A DNA stretch of 64,000 nt. It comes from Chimonanthus salicifolius. Lineage: Eukaryota > Streptophyta > Magnoliopsida > Laurales > Calycanthaceae. Under the pieces are notes generated by a model. The model was not told where the DNA came from. It did not search any database and saw nothing but the letters and a program-made list of their open reading frames with translations. Positions 1 through 11,867 of this stretch are shown here, one piece after another. Location: assembly GCA_013350335.1 (NCBI GenBank), contig CM023536.1:9010207-9074206 (forward strand). The letters are read 5' to 3'. The translations under genes were made by a program, and so were the position numbers. Positions within the stretch are counted from its first letter, which is position 1. Each line of letters opens with the position of its first letter.

Positions 1-37
1 TATGCATATTCAATTGATTTTTTTTTTTCCTTTGCAG

Positions 38-96
38 AGGATAATGAAAGCAAGATAAGTTGCATGAAATCCTGCTACGAATCCTGCAAGAATTAA
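38..96 (+). CDS. Cysteine-rich peptide copy A, exon 2 only (partial gene)
   Basis: This is the terminal exon of a secreted cysteine-rich peptide gene whose first exon lies off the left edge. A pyrimidine tract and a CAG acceptor (35-37) precede it. Read in phase 1, the exon encodes a short acidic stretch followed by C-x3-C-x3-C and a TAA stop at 94-96. It is almost identical to exon 2 of copy B (12507-12565), differing at one residue (Asp-Asn instead of Asp-Asp). AATAAA-type signals follow within about 30 bases. Function is unknown; by family resemblance it is the C-terminal part of a disulfide-rich secreted peptide. Confidence 0.72.
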
Positions 97-610
97 TAGT
101 CGACTCCATTGCCTTTAAATAAATATGTTTATAGTAAATAAAACATGGGCATCAGACTCATGATCCAAGTCTTTATGTTTGTAACAAAAGGAAATGAGCA
201 TTACACACATGTTACAAGTTATGAAATGTGTGGCTCATAATTCAATAAACAGATATTAATGCATGTTCTTTGGATTTTATTCATGTCTTCTGGTTTGATA
301 AACATTGTCGTAGAGTTTGTGGACTATATTTTGTAACAAAGTCACATACGATTAGAAATTTAAAATAAAAAAGAACATGGTCGAGCGAGGGAGTTTCACA
401 TTACTATATCCTAAATATTACTGAATTATATTTTATTCTAGATATTAGTGGAATATAATTAAGTTATGCTTCGACTACTTTGTTATTATTTTCAATATTG
501 TTGGACTATTAGGTATATTAGATGGACTTTAATTTTAGAAGTTGGTTGCCTTTTCATTAGTTGAATGCTTATCTACATGCAAATATAAGGTTAAATTGCA
601 TGTTTATTTG

Positions 611-832
611 TAGGGATGAAACTCGTGTTGGGTCAAGTCGTGTTTTTAAAAACTCAATCCAACTTATGTCAAAATTTAATGAACTTGACTCGAATCATTC
701 ACCCAAATTACTCAATCCGATCCGACCCAAATTTCTGACATGGGTCAACTCGAGTGTTATTTTATAACTTGGTATATTCGAATCGAATCAGATTGATTTT
801 AAATTTCGACTTGACTCAAATTTTCACACCTA
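611..832. mobile_element. hAT-like MITE of the GGGTCGGG family in a relic promoter
   Basis: The element begins TAGGGATGAAACTC and ends with the complement of a TAGGTGTGAAAA-like terminus. Flanking 8-mers are tttatttg (603-610) and tctattta (833-840), an imperfect 8-bp target duplication. The interior carries the CAACTCGA/GACCCAAATTTC motifs shared with the other elements of this family in the window. It separates the RY-motif block (about 575-601) from the TATA-like box of the relic gene. It is shared with the B unit (13080-13301), so it predates the A/B duplication. Confidence 0.6.
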
Positions 833-840
833 TCTATTTA

Positions 841-1015
841 TAGCATGAATTTGGATTTTAAGTCCAATATAAGGCCTTGGACATCACATTCTAGTTTCAA
901 ACTTGGAGGGTTTAATTTTGATTTCAATTGTGGCGGGACAAATAAGGGCCTTATCCAAACTCCAATGCATTTCTTAAGTTCCTTGCGTTGCGTTTGCGAT
1001 GTGTTCAATGGTTTA
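841..1015 (+). pseudogene. Relic exon 1 of a cysteine-rich peptide gene
   Basis: This degenerate copy starts with a TATA-like ccaatataagg and the cacatt spacer seen in intact promoters. It continues with sequence aligning to the signal-peptide part of exon 1, ending in the conserved gggacaaataagggcc block that encodes GQIRA in live genes. There is no usable ATG, the frame is lost and the cysteine triads cannot be recognised beyond the signal peptide region. The same relic sits downstream of copies B, C, D and I. Confidence 0.65.
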
Positions 1016-2160
1016 AAAATGAGGCATAATGACAGACAATACATAGATAGAGATGCCTTCAATGCCAACAAATCTTATAATTTAATTTATTTTATCACTA
1101 ATATAAAATCGAAGTCCATTAATGAATTAACTTTTTCTAAATCAGTGAGATTGGAAGGTTGTTAATACTAAAAATTATTTTAATTATTAAAAGTTAAGTT
1201 TCATAGACATGAATATAAAATATAAAAATGGCAGTCCCATAAAAACATTATGAAGGAAAATCATAATGTCTTCGGTGCCCCTTTCTTGTTAGTGTTCAAG
1301 TTCATTGAACTAAGACATTGTAAATACTTATTCACCGTGGCAATACATCTGAATTTTATGTAATATTTTTTTTTAAAACATAGCTATCCTCATCTCGCAT
1401 TAGAGGTTAGATTAATTCCACGAGCATGTATAAACCTTTCAATCTATATACATTGAAAGTTGATGATGAATAACTCCATGGATAGTGGTCCAGAAAAATT
1501 TGAGCGTGAATCGAACTCAAGACATCTCTTAACGAGGGAACTCCTCGTAGCCAACTTCCTCTAAATAGTGAATGTTGTTTCTACTATGTGTGAGTTTCTC
1601 TTTGAGATTTTTTGTAACTTTGTGTTTTAGGCTCTCTTTTCATTCGATGAGTGTGTTGATTCCCTTCCTACAAGTAATAAGTTTGAGGTGTTGATTGTAA
1701 AGAGTGTGATTTTTCCTAATTGAGAAAGAGTCATACTTAAGTCCACTACTGAATTTGAAGTTTCAATCTATTTCTTGGAGGATCTTGAAGAAGATTCCCG
1801 ATCCAATTTCCATTAATTGTTTGAATTTGAAATAGTCTCTAATTCTTTAAGTCAGCCTTCATATTTCTTGAATTTAAATTAGCAACAATCTATACCCTAA
1901 AATTCAAAGTCTGTTACTCTAACATTCTTATTATTAGAATTTAAGATTACATAACGAGAGTTGAAGTGTTTAGGTATTAAATAAAACATGAGGTAGTAAA
2001 AATAAATTGTAGATAAACTTGAGCAAAGAGTACAACTAGAAATATATATATATATACCTATCTGTAACAATCCGTCACTCTAACACAATATTGTTCGTTT
2101 TGGATTTGAAAAAGTTGTACATCATTGCTTTGGTCCTGAGTGTCACATTTGGGTCCAAAA
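1016..2160. other. Unit flank without a gene
   Basis: AT-rich sequence shared with 13501-14667, and in part with 32240-32520 plus 35890-36910, 41930-42480 and 63000-63540. No coding potential, RNA gene or transposon terminus was recognised. It is ancestral non-coding sequence of the repeated unit. Confidence 0.6.
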
Positions 2161-4008
2161 TTAAGTACCGTTCGAATGGTTCTATTGAGCGTTATAAGGC
2201 TCGCTTGGTCGCTAAGGGATTCACTCAGGCTGAAGGTCTGGATTATCACTACACTTTTGCTTCTGTTGCTAAACTAGTCACAGTTCATGCTCTTCTCTCT
2301 ATTGCATCTGTCAAGCAATGGCCCATTCATCAGCTCGATGTCAATAATGCCTTTTTACAAGGTGATATTGATGAAGAAGTCTATATGACGCTTCCGCTAG
2401 GTTTTGCATGACAGGGGGAGCAATGGGTTTGTAAATTGCAAAAATCCATTTATAGGTTGAAACAGGCTTCTCGGCAATGGTTTGCCAAATTTTTCATCTA
2501 CTCTTCTTCAGGCTGGCTTCTCTTAGTCTAAGTCTGACTACTCTTTGTTCACGAATCACACAGGCAGTTTTTCGACCTTTGTTTTGGTCTATGTTGATGA
2601 TATCAGAATCACTGGTACTGATGTTTTGGCCATTCAACGCCTCAAGCACTTTCTTGAGGAGAAAATTTATATTAAAGATTTGGGGCGTCTTAAATATTTC
2701 CTTGGAATTTAAGTTGCTCGTTCTAAGAAAGGACTTTTCTCACTCAACGGAAATACATTCTAAACATTCTCAAAGATATAGGTTTTGTTAGTGGACGTGT
2801 CTCAGATTTTCCAATGGAACAACACCTGCGATTATCACCTGATGATGGGACTTTACTTCCTGATCCTACCACGTATCGCTGCCTCGTGGGCCGTCTTATA
2901 TACCTCATTGTTACTCGACCTGATCTTAATTGCGCAATGCATATTCTCTGTCATTTATGCCTTCTCCCCACACTGCTCATTTGGACGACTGCACACCGTG
3001 TTATTCGCTATTTGAAAGGTTCCATTGATAAAGGGATTATTTTATCTTCATCTAGCAACCTTCATCTGCAGGGCTATTATGATTCGGATTGGGCTGGTTG
3101 CCCAGTTACTCTGCAGTCCACCACTGGCTAGTGCACTTTCCTTGGTTCCAACCTCATTTCTTGGAAGTCCAAAAAGCAGGCTACGGTTTCTCGCTCCTCT
3201 GCTGAGGCCGAATATCGCGCCATGGCTATCTTGACATGTGAACTTCAATGGTTGAAGTACTTTCTCAGTGATCTTGGTATTCCTCATCTTTCGCCCATCA
3301 CCTTATTTTGTGACAACCAAGCTGCTTTACACATTGCAAACAATCTCGTTTCACATCATCTATTGTAACACCCCATATTTTCGAGCTAGGGATATATATG
3401 GAAATTGCCATTGAAAGGGTGAATTAAAAAGATATGAACCTTAGATGGGTAAATATTGGGTCAATTGCCCAACGGATGGTTGATGTGGATCAATGGAAAT
3501 AAATGGGTAAGAATTATTTTAGTTAAGGGAGCATGATCCGGCCATTGTATGGCCGAATCTATAAAGGGTTTAAATTATGGATGATGATGTTTAAAAGGGT
3601 AGAAACATGGATCATTGGATGGCCAAACCCCATGAAATGATTTGGTTATTTTGATGGTTTTTGAGAGTTAAAAACCATGCAATGTTATGGAGGTTTTTAG
3701 GTATTTTAATTGGAGTTAAGATTAATGTTTAGGTTGGCTGTGGCACGGCTGAACCATATTATGATTATGGTTAAAATGTTGGGTATTAAACCATGTATGA
3801 TTATTACAAGGTTTGAATCAAGAGAACACATGGCCGAACCCCATGGACCATTTTATGGGTATTTGGATTTAAGAATATGTTTAGAAATCATTGATGGTTT
3901 TATGATGTTTTCAAAAGGGTTAACATAGATGGAAAAATGATAGACTTGGATGGTTAAGATTTATCAAAAAGAATGGCAAAAAAAGGAGAACCAAAACCAA
4001 AGGGGTGA

Positions 4009-4576
4009 GGTTCGGCCATGGTGTATGGCCGAACCCCACCAAGTGCTAAATATGGGTTTTGTTTTAAAAGGTTTAAAAATATTCCAATGAATGGAGTTAT
4101 GAGAACCATTCTTAGATGGATAAAGATTTTAATGGATAAAAGGAATTATAGGGTTCGACCATGTGTAGGGCCGAACCCCATAGAGTGACAATGGGGAATG
4201 GTTAAGGACTAGATAGTTAAATGGATGGATTGATAATTAGTCCTATGTATAAAGGATTAAAGGACTAATTTAAAGATGGTGAGGTTCGGCCATGTTATAT
4301 GGCCGAACCCCACTAAGGTGGATTGTTGTGGACTTTGATTATTAAGCAAAAATTAAACAAGGGTTAGTCTAGTGGCAATATTGTAAATATGGAATGAAAT
4401 GATCAAAGGAATTGAAAGAGGGATCAAAACCAAAGTGGTAAGGTTCGGCCATGTTGTATGGCCGAACCCTAACAAAGTATGTTTGTAGTTGGAGGTGTTC
4501 TATGGTGTTGATTAAATGAAAAGAAAGATCAAATACAAGTGGGTGAGGTTCGGCCAGTGGGGTATGGCCGAACCCC
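4009..4576. repeat. Array of five spaced GGTTCGGCC/GGCCGAACC hairpins
   Basis: Five perfect or near-perfect inverted repeats of about 28-30 bp occur at 4009-4037, 4151-4179, 4283-4310, 4442-4469 and 4547-4576. Each reads GGTTCGGCC, a 10-12 bp loop, then GGCCGAACC. Spacing is 105-160 bp in AT-rich, otherwise unrelated sequence. Weaker versions lie near 3537-3556 and 3830-3845. They are inside the solo LTR and probably belong to its regulatory or packaging architecture. Confidence 0.8.
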
Positions 4577-4977
4577 ACAACGATGGTTTTTGGACTTAGA
4601 CTTAATTGGAAATCAAATGGATATTGTCTTGATTTATTGTTATATAAACAAGGTGACAGGACCTCACAAACGGTGCAAGATCGTGAGCGGTTGCTGGATT
4701 AAGAAGCAAAGGACACTTGAGTGGTCTTTTGGTAGGATTCCTACATCATTGAAACCATGGATATGTATTATGTACTTTTGATGATTTTATTTCATGTTTG
4801 ATAAATTATTTTGGTATCAAACAACATGTTGCAATTATGGGATTTTCAGGCTATGTTTTGTAATATTCTGTAGCATGTTCGCATTTGCATCTCATGCATG
4901 GCATGGGAGGGATGTTATGCAACTGGAGCCCACACTCCGTCGGAATGTCCGTGATGCAACTGTAGGGCCTCCTTAGG

Positions 4978-5130
4978 TGATGAGAGTCCCACCAGGAGGA
5001 AAATACCTTGATGATGAGAGTTTCATCAAGAGTATACCATATGTTTTGCGACCTTGGTGATGAGAGTCCCACCAGGAAGATACCTTGATGATGAGAGTCC
5101 CATCATGAGTATACCGTGTGTTTTGCGATG
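4978..5130 (+). repeat. Tandem GATGAGAGTCCCACCAGGA repeat
   Basis: Two tandem units of about 75-80 bp, each containing two GATGAGAGT half-units followed by gtataccatatgttttgcga or a close variant. They lie within the solo LTR. No coding role is evident. Confidence 0.7.
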
Positions 5131-6150
5131 GGAGAGGCTCATTGCATATGATAGCATGGCATGGCATTCAATCGCATGTTATGATCTTTATTATCATGCA
5201 AGGTTCCTGATTTTTATCTGTATGATTGGATCTCCATTATCATATATGATTTTGGATACGATGTTTTATAAGTATGATATGGTATATTATATCTGGATTT
5301 TATATACTAACCCATGTGTTAGCCCTAATCGGAATACCTACTGGGCGCGTTGTCTAACGCTCTACTCTACCCTAGTGGATGACACAGGAAGGGAACAGAA
5401 AAAGGACGTGATTGGAGCCAAGCATTGGAGCTTGGATTTGTGCTTGGATGATTAATCCATATGTTGTTTATGTTATTCAGAATTGTAATAACGTAGATTT
5501 ATTTGTCATGGTTTGGATGGTTAATGTTTGGATATTTAAGTTCTGTTAATATTAATTAAGTAATGGATGTACTTTGCTATCTCAGTTTGGAATAGGATTG
5601 TTATCCTATTGTTATTCCGCATTTAAGTTTTATTCTGCAAGTTAGTTTGAGTACGTGTGAACTATTTTAGTGGACTTGGTATACGCACACGTATGGTTGG
5701 CCAGTTAAGGGTCGAACTTTGGAAGTCCGGACTTAGCTCGCGTCGTGACGCTCCCCCCCCCCCCTCTTCCACTTTACTTATTTATAAAAGAAAATTAGAC
5801 TCTGTTTTTTAGAAGCGTGGAAAAGGGCGGGGCGTTACAGTCTGGGCTCATTGTCCCTCGTCACATTCCTTCCTCTCATCGACTTGCAGATGTTTTCACA
5901 AAACCGTTGGACAAAGATCCATTTCATAACTTCATTCACAAGTTGGGCGTTATTCACATACACGCTCCACCTTGAGGGGGAGTATTAACATTGATTTTCT
6001 CTCCAATTAGCATCGCTAACTGCAAGAGTAAATTGAGGGATTTCATTATGTATTTTCCTTTTTATTTATTCATTCCTTTTATATATCATATACCATTTTT
6101 TATCTTCTGTAATATTTTTCTATATTAATAGAATCCATTCAGTCTCTCCT

Positions 6151-8505
6151 TATTAAAATTGATGGAAGACACTTCAATGAATTGTGTCAAATATGTATTG
6201 ATCGTTACATGCTGATATGCATCCATCTGCACCCACCTGTCACCCATCTACACCAGTCCATTACCCATCCGCACCTCGGCTAGTCGGAATTTTCCCACTA
6301 CGTATCGGCTGCATTTTGTATCCGTGAGTACAACATGGTTTAGCACAATTTTGATCTATTTAAATTTGACAAATTATTTCTATAAAGTGATTAATTCTAT
6401 ATGATTTTTTTAAAAGTTAATATATTAAGAAAAAAGAGCACGAGAGGTGCAAATACAAAAAACAAAGAGAAAAGAATAAGAAAACAGACTCTCACACCGA
6501 CAGCATCCACTGAGAAAACTGAGAACCAAGGGATTATTCTATATGATACCAATCCAAGTAAATACAACAATATGAATTTCAAACTAGATGCATACAAAAT
6601 GTGGCTTCTTTGAAGCTTTTGGATGGTGAATGGTTGGATAAACAAACTTACTAAACTATGATAGACCCCTTATTTTATTGGGAAGAGACACCTTTTCTAT
6701 TTGTATATTAATTAATATAAAAAGGTCAAAATAATTATAACACCATAATACAATCCAAAAAGGCAAAAAGTGTAAATCACCTAACCATGACAAAATATTT
6801 TATGTTACAAGTCCAATGTGAAGAGAAAAGCCACATGATAAATTTGATATATTATCTACTTATAATAAAAAAGAGTATATAATTTTATCTTCTCAAATTG
6901 TATATGTAAACTTAAGAAATTATATGAAACTAGACCTACTTTTGCCTTATACCATTTTCTAAAAGAAGAAAAGAAAAAAATGTATGAAGTGACACCAAAC
7001 TATGTTAGATCAGCTATATTTTTCGAAAGTGAGACTTTTCTAATTTATATGTAAAATAATATAGAAAAGCTAAAACGATTATAAAATTCACAAACAATCG
7101 AAATTGCAAGCCACCAAATAATGGCACATTATGTTATATAAAACCCCTTCTGATGTGAAGAGGAAAAAACTATACAACATGTACTAAAGAGAGTACAATA
7201 TTATTTTCATCTTAAAGTTATGTCCAAATTTGAAGAATTATAAAAAATTAGAGAAATAAAATATTATCTCTTAACACCACTAAAAACCAACTTTTACCAT
7301 TTTCTCAAGAAGAAGAAAAAGATGATCTGAAGAGTCTTCTATCACAAGAAGTTCTAAAATGTGACAATAATAAATAAAAACTATTAAAGAATAACTTCTT
7401 AAATGATTAATTGGAGCATCAAAGAAGAAAATATTTCTTCTTTTTTTTTTTCTCTTTCCTCTCTCGTTCTATTTTTTTCTTTCTTCAATTTTTCTAATCC
7501 TAGAGAAGAAATCTTAAAATACTAGTTCTTGAGATAGAAGTCGCTCTCAAATTCTATCTCAAGAATGTTATCATGTCATAGTCTTCTAACATAGTGTCAG
7601 AGTAGGTTTCACATGCCGAGTGCACGTGAGGATGGGTCTAAAGTTTCCACGTGCATAGTGCACCTACAAGTGTATCAAATTTCCACATGCAGCCGCGTCC
7701 AAATGACAAAAGTCCGACATCGGTTAATTCGAAAAACCAATAAATCTATATAACACGTGAAACACCATCATCTCAAACGACTAACTTTTAAGAGTGAGTT
7801 TTACCTTAAAAAATGATTGTGTCTTGCTACAAGGTGTAAGTCTCTTTTAAGCCTCTTTTATTTTTAGAAATTACCCCAAACACTCGAAGTTGTATGCACA
7901 TGACTTTTATGTTTGTTTATTATTTTTTCTATTATGTAATGGGTCCTATGGGCTTCCTCATGGGATTGAATGCTCATGAAAAACACCACTCATCAAATTT
8001 ATGCCTTTAGATCGGATAAGAAAGAACTGTAGAAAAGCAAATTTTCGTAAGTAAAGATCTACCAAATTCATGGACTCTCAATGCTTAATGTGCTTTCTTG
8101 AGTGGACTTAGGATAATCTTACACTCGACTTGATTCCATACTTCTCCTTCGCTTCTTATGTTAGATGAATAAAAAAACTTTGGTAGAGGTTGACTTTGGG
8201 TACTTAGATAACTTAAAAGAAATTGTAAGTTAAATTGGTAGATCCCAATCGCTATAAGTTTGAAATTTAAAAGAAATTGTACATATATCAAAGGATTAGG
8301 TTAGATAAAGTCATCTACCGGTGATACTGTTTGAACACCTTCTGTCATAAAAAATTAAGACAGAACTCTAAATTTATACTTTAAATGAATACTAAAAGAA
8401 AGAAAGACAAACAAACAAAACAAGAGAATTTTATTGGCCTATTTACTTTTAAATTTTCTGCTGTAAATTCCCTTCAGTTCCACAATTTTATAAACAACAT
8501 GGTCT
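6151..8505. other. AT-rich intergenic stretch without a recognised gene
   Basis: No open frame of convincing coding character is present. A polypyrimidine run lies near 7437-7475. Around 7575-7760 a weak atagtgtcagagt and ccgacatcggttaa recall LTR-retrotransposon primer-site and LTR sequences, but no paired LTR could be found. Confidence 0.5.
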
Positions 8506-8510
8506 TCATC

Positions 8511-9003
8511 TGTGATACCCCTACAAGTCCCACATCGACTTGATAGTGATGTGGCAGGGGGCTTATATGAGGGAAGCCCTTACTCCCTTGTGTGAGGCAT
8601 TTTGGGTCTGGCCATGTGGGCCAGGGTTCAGGAACAAAACCGTGCAGGCCCGTGAAGCCCAAAACTGACAATATCACACTTGACAAGTCGGGGTCAGGAT
8701 CGTTATAAATGGTATCAGAGCACGGTTCAACACTCGTATTGTGTGGGCCCTTTATCTCTATGATGTGACAGAACCGGGGACGGTTCTGATCTTAAGGTGG
8801 GTGAATTGTGATACCCCTACAAATCCCACATCGACTTGATAGTGATGTGGGAGGGGGCTTATATGAGGGAAGCTCCTACTCCCTTGTGTGAGGCCTTTTA
8901 GGCCTGGCCATATGGGTCAGGGTCTAGGAACAAAACCATGCAGGCCCGTAGAGCCCAAAAAAGACAATATCATACTCGAGAAGTCACGGTCAGAGTCGTT
9001 ACA
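8511..9003 (+). mobile_element. TRIM element (family 2), complete with LTRs and TSD
   Basis: Two direct repeats of 197 bp (8511-8707 and 8807-9003) begin TGTGATACCCCTAC and end CGTTAYA. They flank about 99 bp. The internal part starts with an initiator-Met tRNA primer site, tggtatcagagc (8710-8721), and ends with a short purine-rich tract (about 8794-8802). A perfect 5-bp target duplication, tcatc, lies at 8506-8510 and 9004-9008. There is no coding capacity. Size and layout fit a terminal-repeat retrotransposon in miniature, which would need enzymes from another element to move. Confidence 0.9.
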
Positions 9004-9008
9004 TCATC

Positions 9009-10951
9009 ATTTCATTTTAACATTCAGAAGAACCACGTCATCAAGGTTAGTGACCTGAACCAGAATTGAACCAAATGCATCCTATTGCTTAATCTATCCA
9101 AAAATGAGCTTCGTAGGGATGCATTTGGATGTTCCATTTGTTTCAATACAAATACAATTATCACTTTACTTTTGTATAGTGACAAAGTAATAAAAAATAT
9201 TGTTAATAAAAATAATGTATGAACCAATTTTAATGATGAGGGAATTCGAACCCAAAACTCCTTTCTTGCTTTTTCAATTCTATTTTTCATTAATTTTTCT
9301 TTATTTTGAATTTTTTTCTTTCATTGTTATATATTTTATCTTCCTTCTTTCTTATTCATAATTTCATTCATCATGTTACTGTTTTCAAATCCATTTTTTG
9401 TTTTATCTTTTTTTTTTTTTTTTTGTCTGTTTCTTTTATATTTCTCTTTTGAGAACTGAGCAAACAGATCGTAGATATGGCAATGAATCTTTTATTTAAT
9501 ATGTAAGGATTGATTGGATGAAAGGCAACCTAAAGATAAAATCGTGAATCAAACACTGAAATTTTATTTGAATCTTAATATTATGAAAATAGGAGTCTTT
9601 TTGGGCCACAAATGTTGGCCAAATTGAACAAATTGAGTTCATTTATCCTCATGAAAGTGCAAATTTCAAAATATGTGGCCCATATTCTAAAAGACTGCAA
9701 GTGCTAGGGTAACGACATTGTAAGAAATTTCCCCTGAACACCAACTAAGATGGGGCCAACTATGGAGTGATCAACTCTTTCTTTCCTTTCTCTACAAAAT
9801 AGAATGCATCGGGCGTCCATAAAACTTAAAACAGATTTTTGGATTTCTTCTTAGCTTATCTATGTGATCATTGGTGAAACAATAAGGGGCATGTTGGTTT
9901 ACTAGTGCAGTGGCATTTTTTTTTTTTGTTGAATAAGGGAATACTACTGCAATGAAATTTGAGTCGGGTCATGTCGGATTTTAATAAATCCAATCTAATC
10001 TATGTCAAAATTTATTGAATCCGACCAGACCCTACTCGAATTTCTGACCTGGATTACTCAACCTGACCCGACCAAAATTTCTGAACTCGAGTCAACCTAG
10101 CTGTTGTTTTATAACTTCGATACACTCGAGTCGAGTCGGGTTAGGTCGTGTTGAATTTAAATTTCTCAACCTAATCCGATCCAAATTTCATGCGGATTTT
10201 ATTTTTCCAACCCGACCTAACACGAAATATACTAATGCAAAATCCAAACCCACTGATTTCTTGAGTCAGGTCATACGGGTCAAGGTTAAAACTCGACCCA
10301 AGTTTCACCACTAAGGTGCTGTCACAAGGTGGATGCGCAACCTTTTGTTGTACCATTTTAATATTTCGTCACTATTTTTTTTTTTTTTACATAAAACACT
10401 ATAATTAAAAGGCATGGGTCGACCATAGGTACATATATTAGCTACTAATTTTGTTTCATGGTGATTTTTTCTATTGTAATGTGAGAAATTTCATTATTTT
10501 TCTTGTATGATTTCTGTTGAATTAGATTATGGAAATTTATTTGTGTGAATTTATGTTCAATGTCCATAAAATTTTGGGGGTGAATTTTGTTGAAAGGTTT
10601 TTAGGTTTAATTCAAATTTTGCATTGAATTCTTGCAGAAATTTTGCTTAATTTATCCTAAATTAGGCTGGCAGCGATGCATTTTCAAGTTTATAGCTTTA
10701 CATTGTAAAGTGAGAAATTCATAAGATTGTTACTAATGAAATTTATTAACAACAATTGGAATCTATGGCATAAAAGGAATAAAATATAGTGTGATTAAAT
10801 AGGATCCTTATCAGAAATTTATCTGAAGTAATACTACAGTTCATTTCTCTAAAAAAAAAATTAAAACATGCTACTCTAAGATACATAGAATAAAAATAAC
10901 AACAATATATGATCTATCAAATGATTGGTATTTTAAATCAATGTTTATTTA
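9009..10951. other. Intergenic stretch with a GGGTCGGG-type repeat
   Basis: No gene was found. About 9985-10340 holds sequence of the GGGTCGGG/CAACCCGACCC repeat family (tgaaatttgagtcggg at one end, cgacccaagtttcacc at the other). It resembles the hAT-like MITEs elsewhere, but no target duplication was identified. The part from about 10640 on is shared with 24750-25280 upstream of copy C. Confidence 0.5.
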
Positions 10952-11434
10952 TGTAATGACCCGACCCGGAGTAGTGGGTCAGTAGTAGTAGGTAGAGTTG
11001 GTCAGAAATTGTTATTGTGTATACTAGTGTATAATTGTTTTTCATTTAAAGTATTTGAAAAATAAACTTCAAAAGTAGAAACTAAAAATATCAAATTAAA
11101 TTAAATTAAGAACAATTGAAATTATTATTGCGGCAAATAAATTATTAATTCAACAATTTTGTAGGATTTAGTATACAAATCATTATTCTTAGCAAATTAA
11201 GTTGGATAAAAAGAGTATTTAAAATAAATAAGTGAAGGGTAAATAAATTGTCAACTTAGGCTTTTAAATTTCTCCAACTTAGAAGTTCAATTGGAAGTAT
11301 TTGATTTAAAATTTAAAATTAATAAATAGGACCAAATGCAAAACCGTGCGAATTCGAGCTGTGTGTGAGGCCCAAAGCGGACAATATCACACTGAGTCAA
11401 ATCCTAAGCCCTTTATTCGGATCGGGTCATTACA
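10952..11434. mobile_element. Solo LTR / TRIM-like insertion with TSD and paralogous empty site
   Basis: The 483-bp segment starts TGTAATGACCCGACCCG and ends CGGGTCATTACA, flanked by a perfect 5-bp duplication attta (10947-10951, 11435-11439). The paralogous unit upstream of copy C (about 25131-25145) carries the same host sequence without the insert, which confirms the insertion and its limits. The right part (gaggcccaaagcggacaatatcacac) resembles the LTR of the TRIM at 8511-9003, so the two may be related. Confidence 0.82.
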
Positions 11435-11639
11435 ATTTATGACAGGTTTGATGTTTACTTTCTGTTCATTTCGTGGGTTTTCCAATTTAATTTGACAAGT
11501 TAGTGGCCCAATATAGGACTTGTTTGGACCCTAAATGAGGACATCTAACATACAATGGGTCTATCTAGTGATCCATCAAAATATACATGGCTTGCGTATC
11601 GGGACTTATTGGATTAAAAGATGAAGCAGAGGGCTTTAT

Positions 11640-11835
11640 TTTTAGGAATGGATTAATTGAACGTTTATCTGAATGTCATTTCTAGAAGATATATTTAGAG
11701 AGGCTTTACTTTTAGCAATGGACTGCCTTCAAATTAATTGAATGCTTATCTACATGCAAATTTACATGCAAATTTAAGGTTAAATTGCATGTCTATTTGT
11801 AGTATGAATGAGGGCCTTGAGTCCTATATAAGGCC
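11640..11835 (+). promoter_or_regulatory. Promoter region of copy B with RY-like motifs and TATA box
   Basis: CATGCAAA occurs at 11753 and 11765 and its reverse TTGCATG at 11785-11791. A clear TATA box, TATATAAGG, lies at 11825-11833, about 35 bases before the start codon of copy B. CATGCA is the core of the RY element bound by B3 factors of the ABI3/FUS3/LEC2 type in seed promoters, so seed expression is a reasonable guess only. Upstream, a partial tandem repeat of the ggctttatttttag block recalls the triplicated block of copy C. Confidence 0.6.
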
Positions 11836-11867
11836 GGATCATCACATTGTACACAAACAAAGAGAGA

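Larger units (their letters stand above)
1..2160 (+). repeat. Segmental duplication, left copy (partner 12467-14667)
   Basis: Almost every base from the left edge to 2160 recurs in direct orientation at 12467-14667, including exon 2 of the peptide gene, the relic exon 1, a MITE and the AT-rich flank. Differences are scattered substitutions, small indels and a microsatellite length change (about 7 AT units at 2043-2056 against about 18 in the partner). Homology stops abruptly at 2160, where a Copia fragment begins. The partner continues with ordinary unit sequence, so the break is specific to this copy. Confidence 0.9.
3364..5839 (+). mobile_element. Large solo LTR, probably Ty3/Gypsy
   Basis: The segment begins TGTAACACCCC and ends GGGGCGTTACA, the inverted termini typical of plant Ty3/Gypsy LTRs. 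It interrupts the Copia RNase H remnant. No primer site, purine tract or coding sequence is present, which points to a solo LTR formed by LTR-LTR recombination. No 5-bp target duplication is seen (atctat on the left, gtctg on the right), and some Copia sequence is missing at the junction, so a deletion probably accompanied it. It contains a hairpin array and a tandem repeat (separate entries) and a C13 run near 5753-5765. Confidence 0.72.
2161..6150 (+). pseudogene. 5'-truncated Copia pol remnant with 3' LTR, split by a solo LTR
   Basis: The sequence opens inside a Ty1/Copia reverse transcriptase ([20 protein letters not shown], then [19 protein letters not shown]). It continues through the YVDD region (about 2588-2600) and the Copia RNase H ([12 protein letters not shown], near 3310-3345). 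Frameshifts and stops (for example the TGA near 2409) break it throughout. After the 3364-5839 insertion the coding remnant resumes (about 5845-5975), ending with a purine tract gagggggag (5974-5982) and the start of a 3' LTR (about 5983 on; right edge uncertain). Gag, protease, integrase and the 5' LTR are missing. It is not functional. Confidence 0.85.

Noticed and set aside
5054..5455. 133-codon frame in the solo LTR
   Set aside because: It crosses the tandem GATGAGAGT repeats and shows no coding character.
7575..7760. Possible third LTR element (atagtgtcagagt as a primer site, ccgacatcggttaa as LTR)
   Set aside because: No second LTR, purine tract or target duplication could be found.
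9985..10340. Telomere-like or G-quadruplex array from GGGTCGGG repeats
   Set aside because: Not a regular telomere repeat. The same sequence elsewhere has inverted ends and target duplications, so it is transposon-derived.
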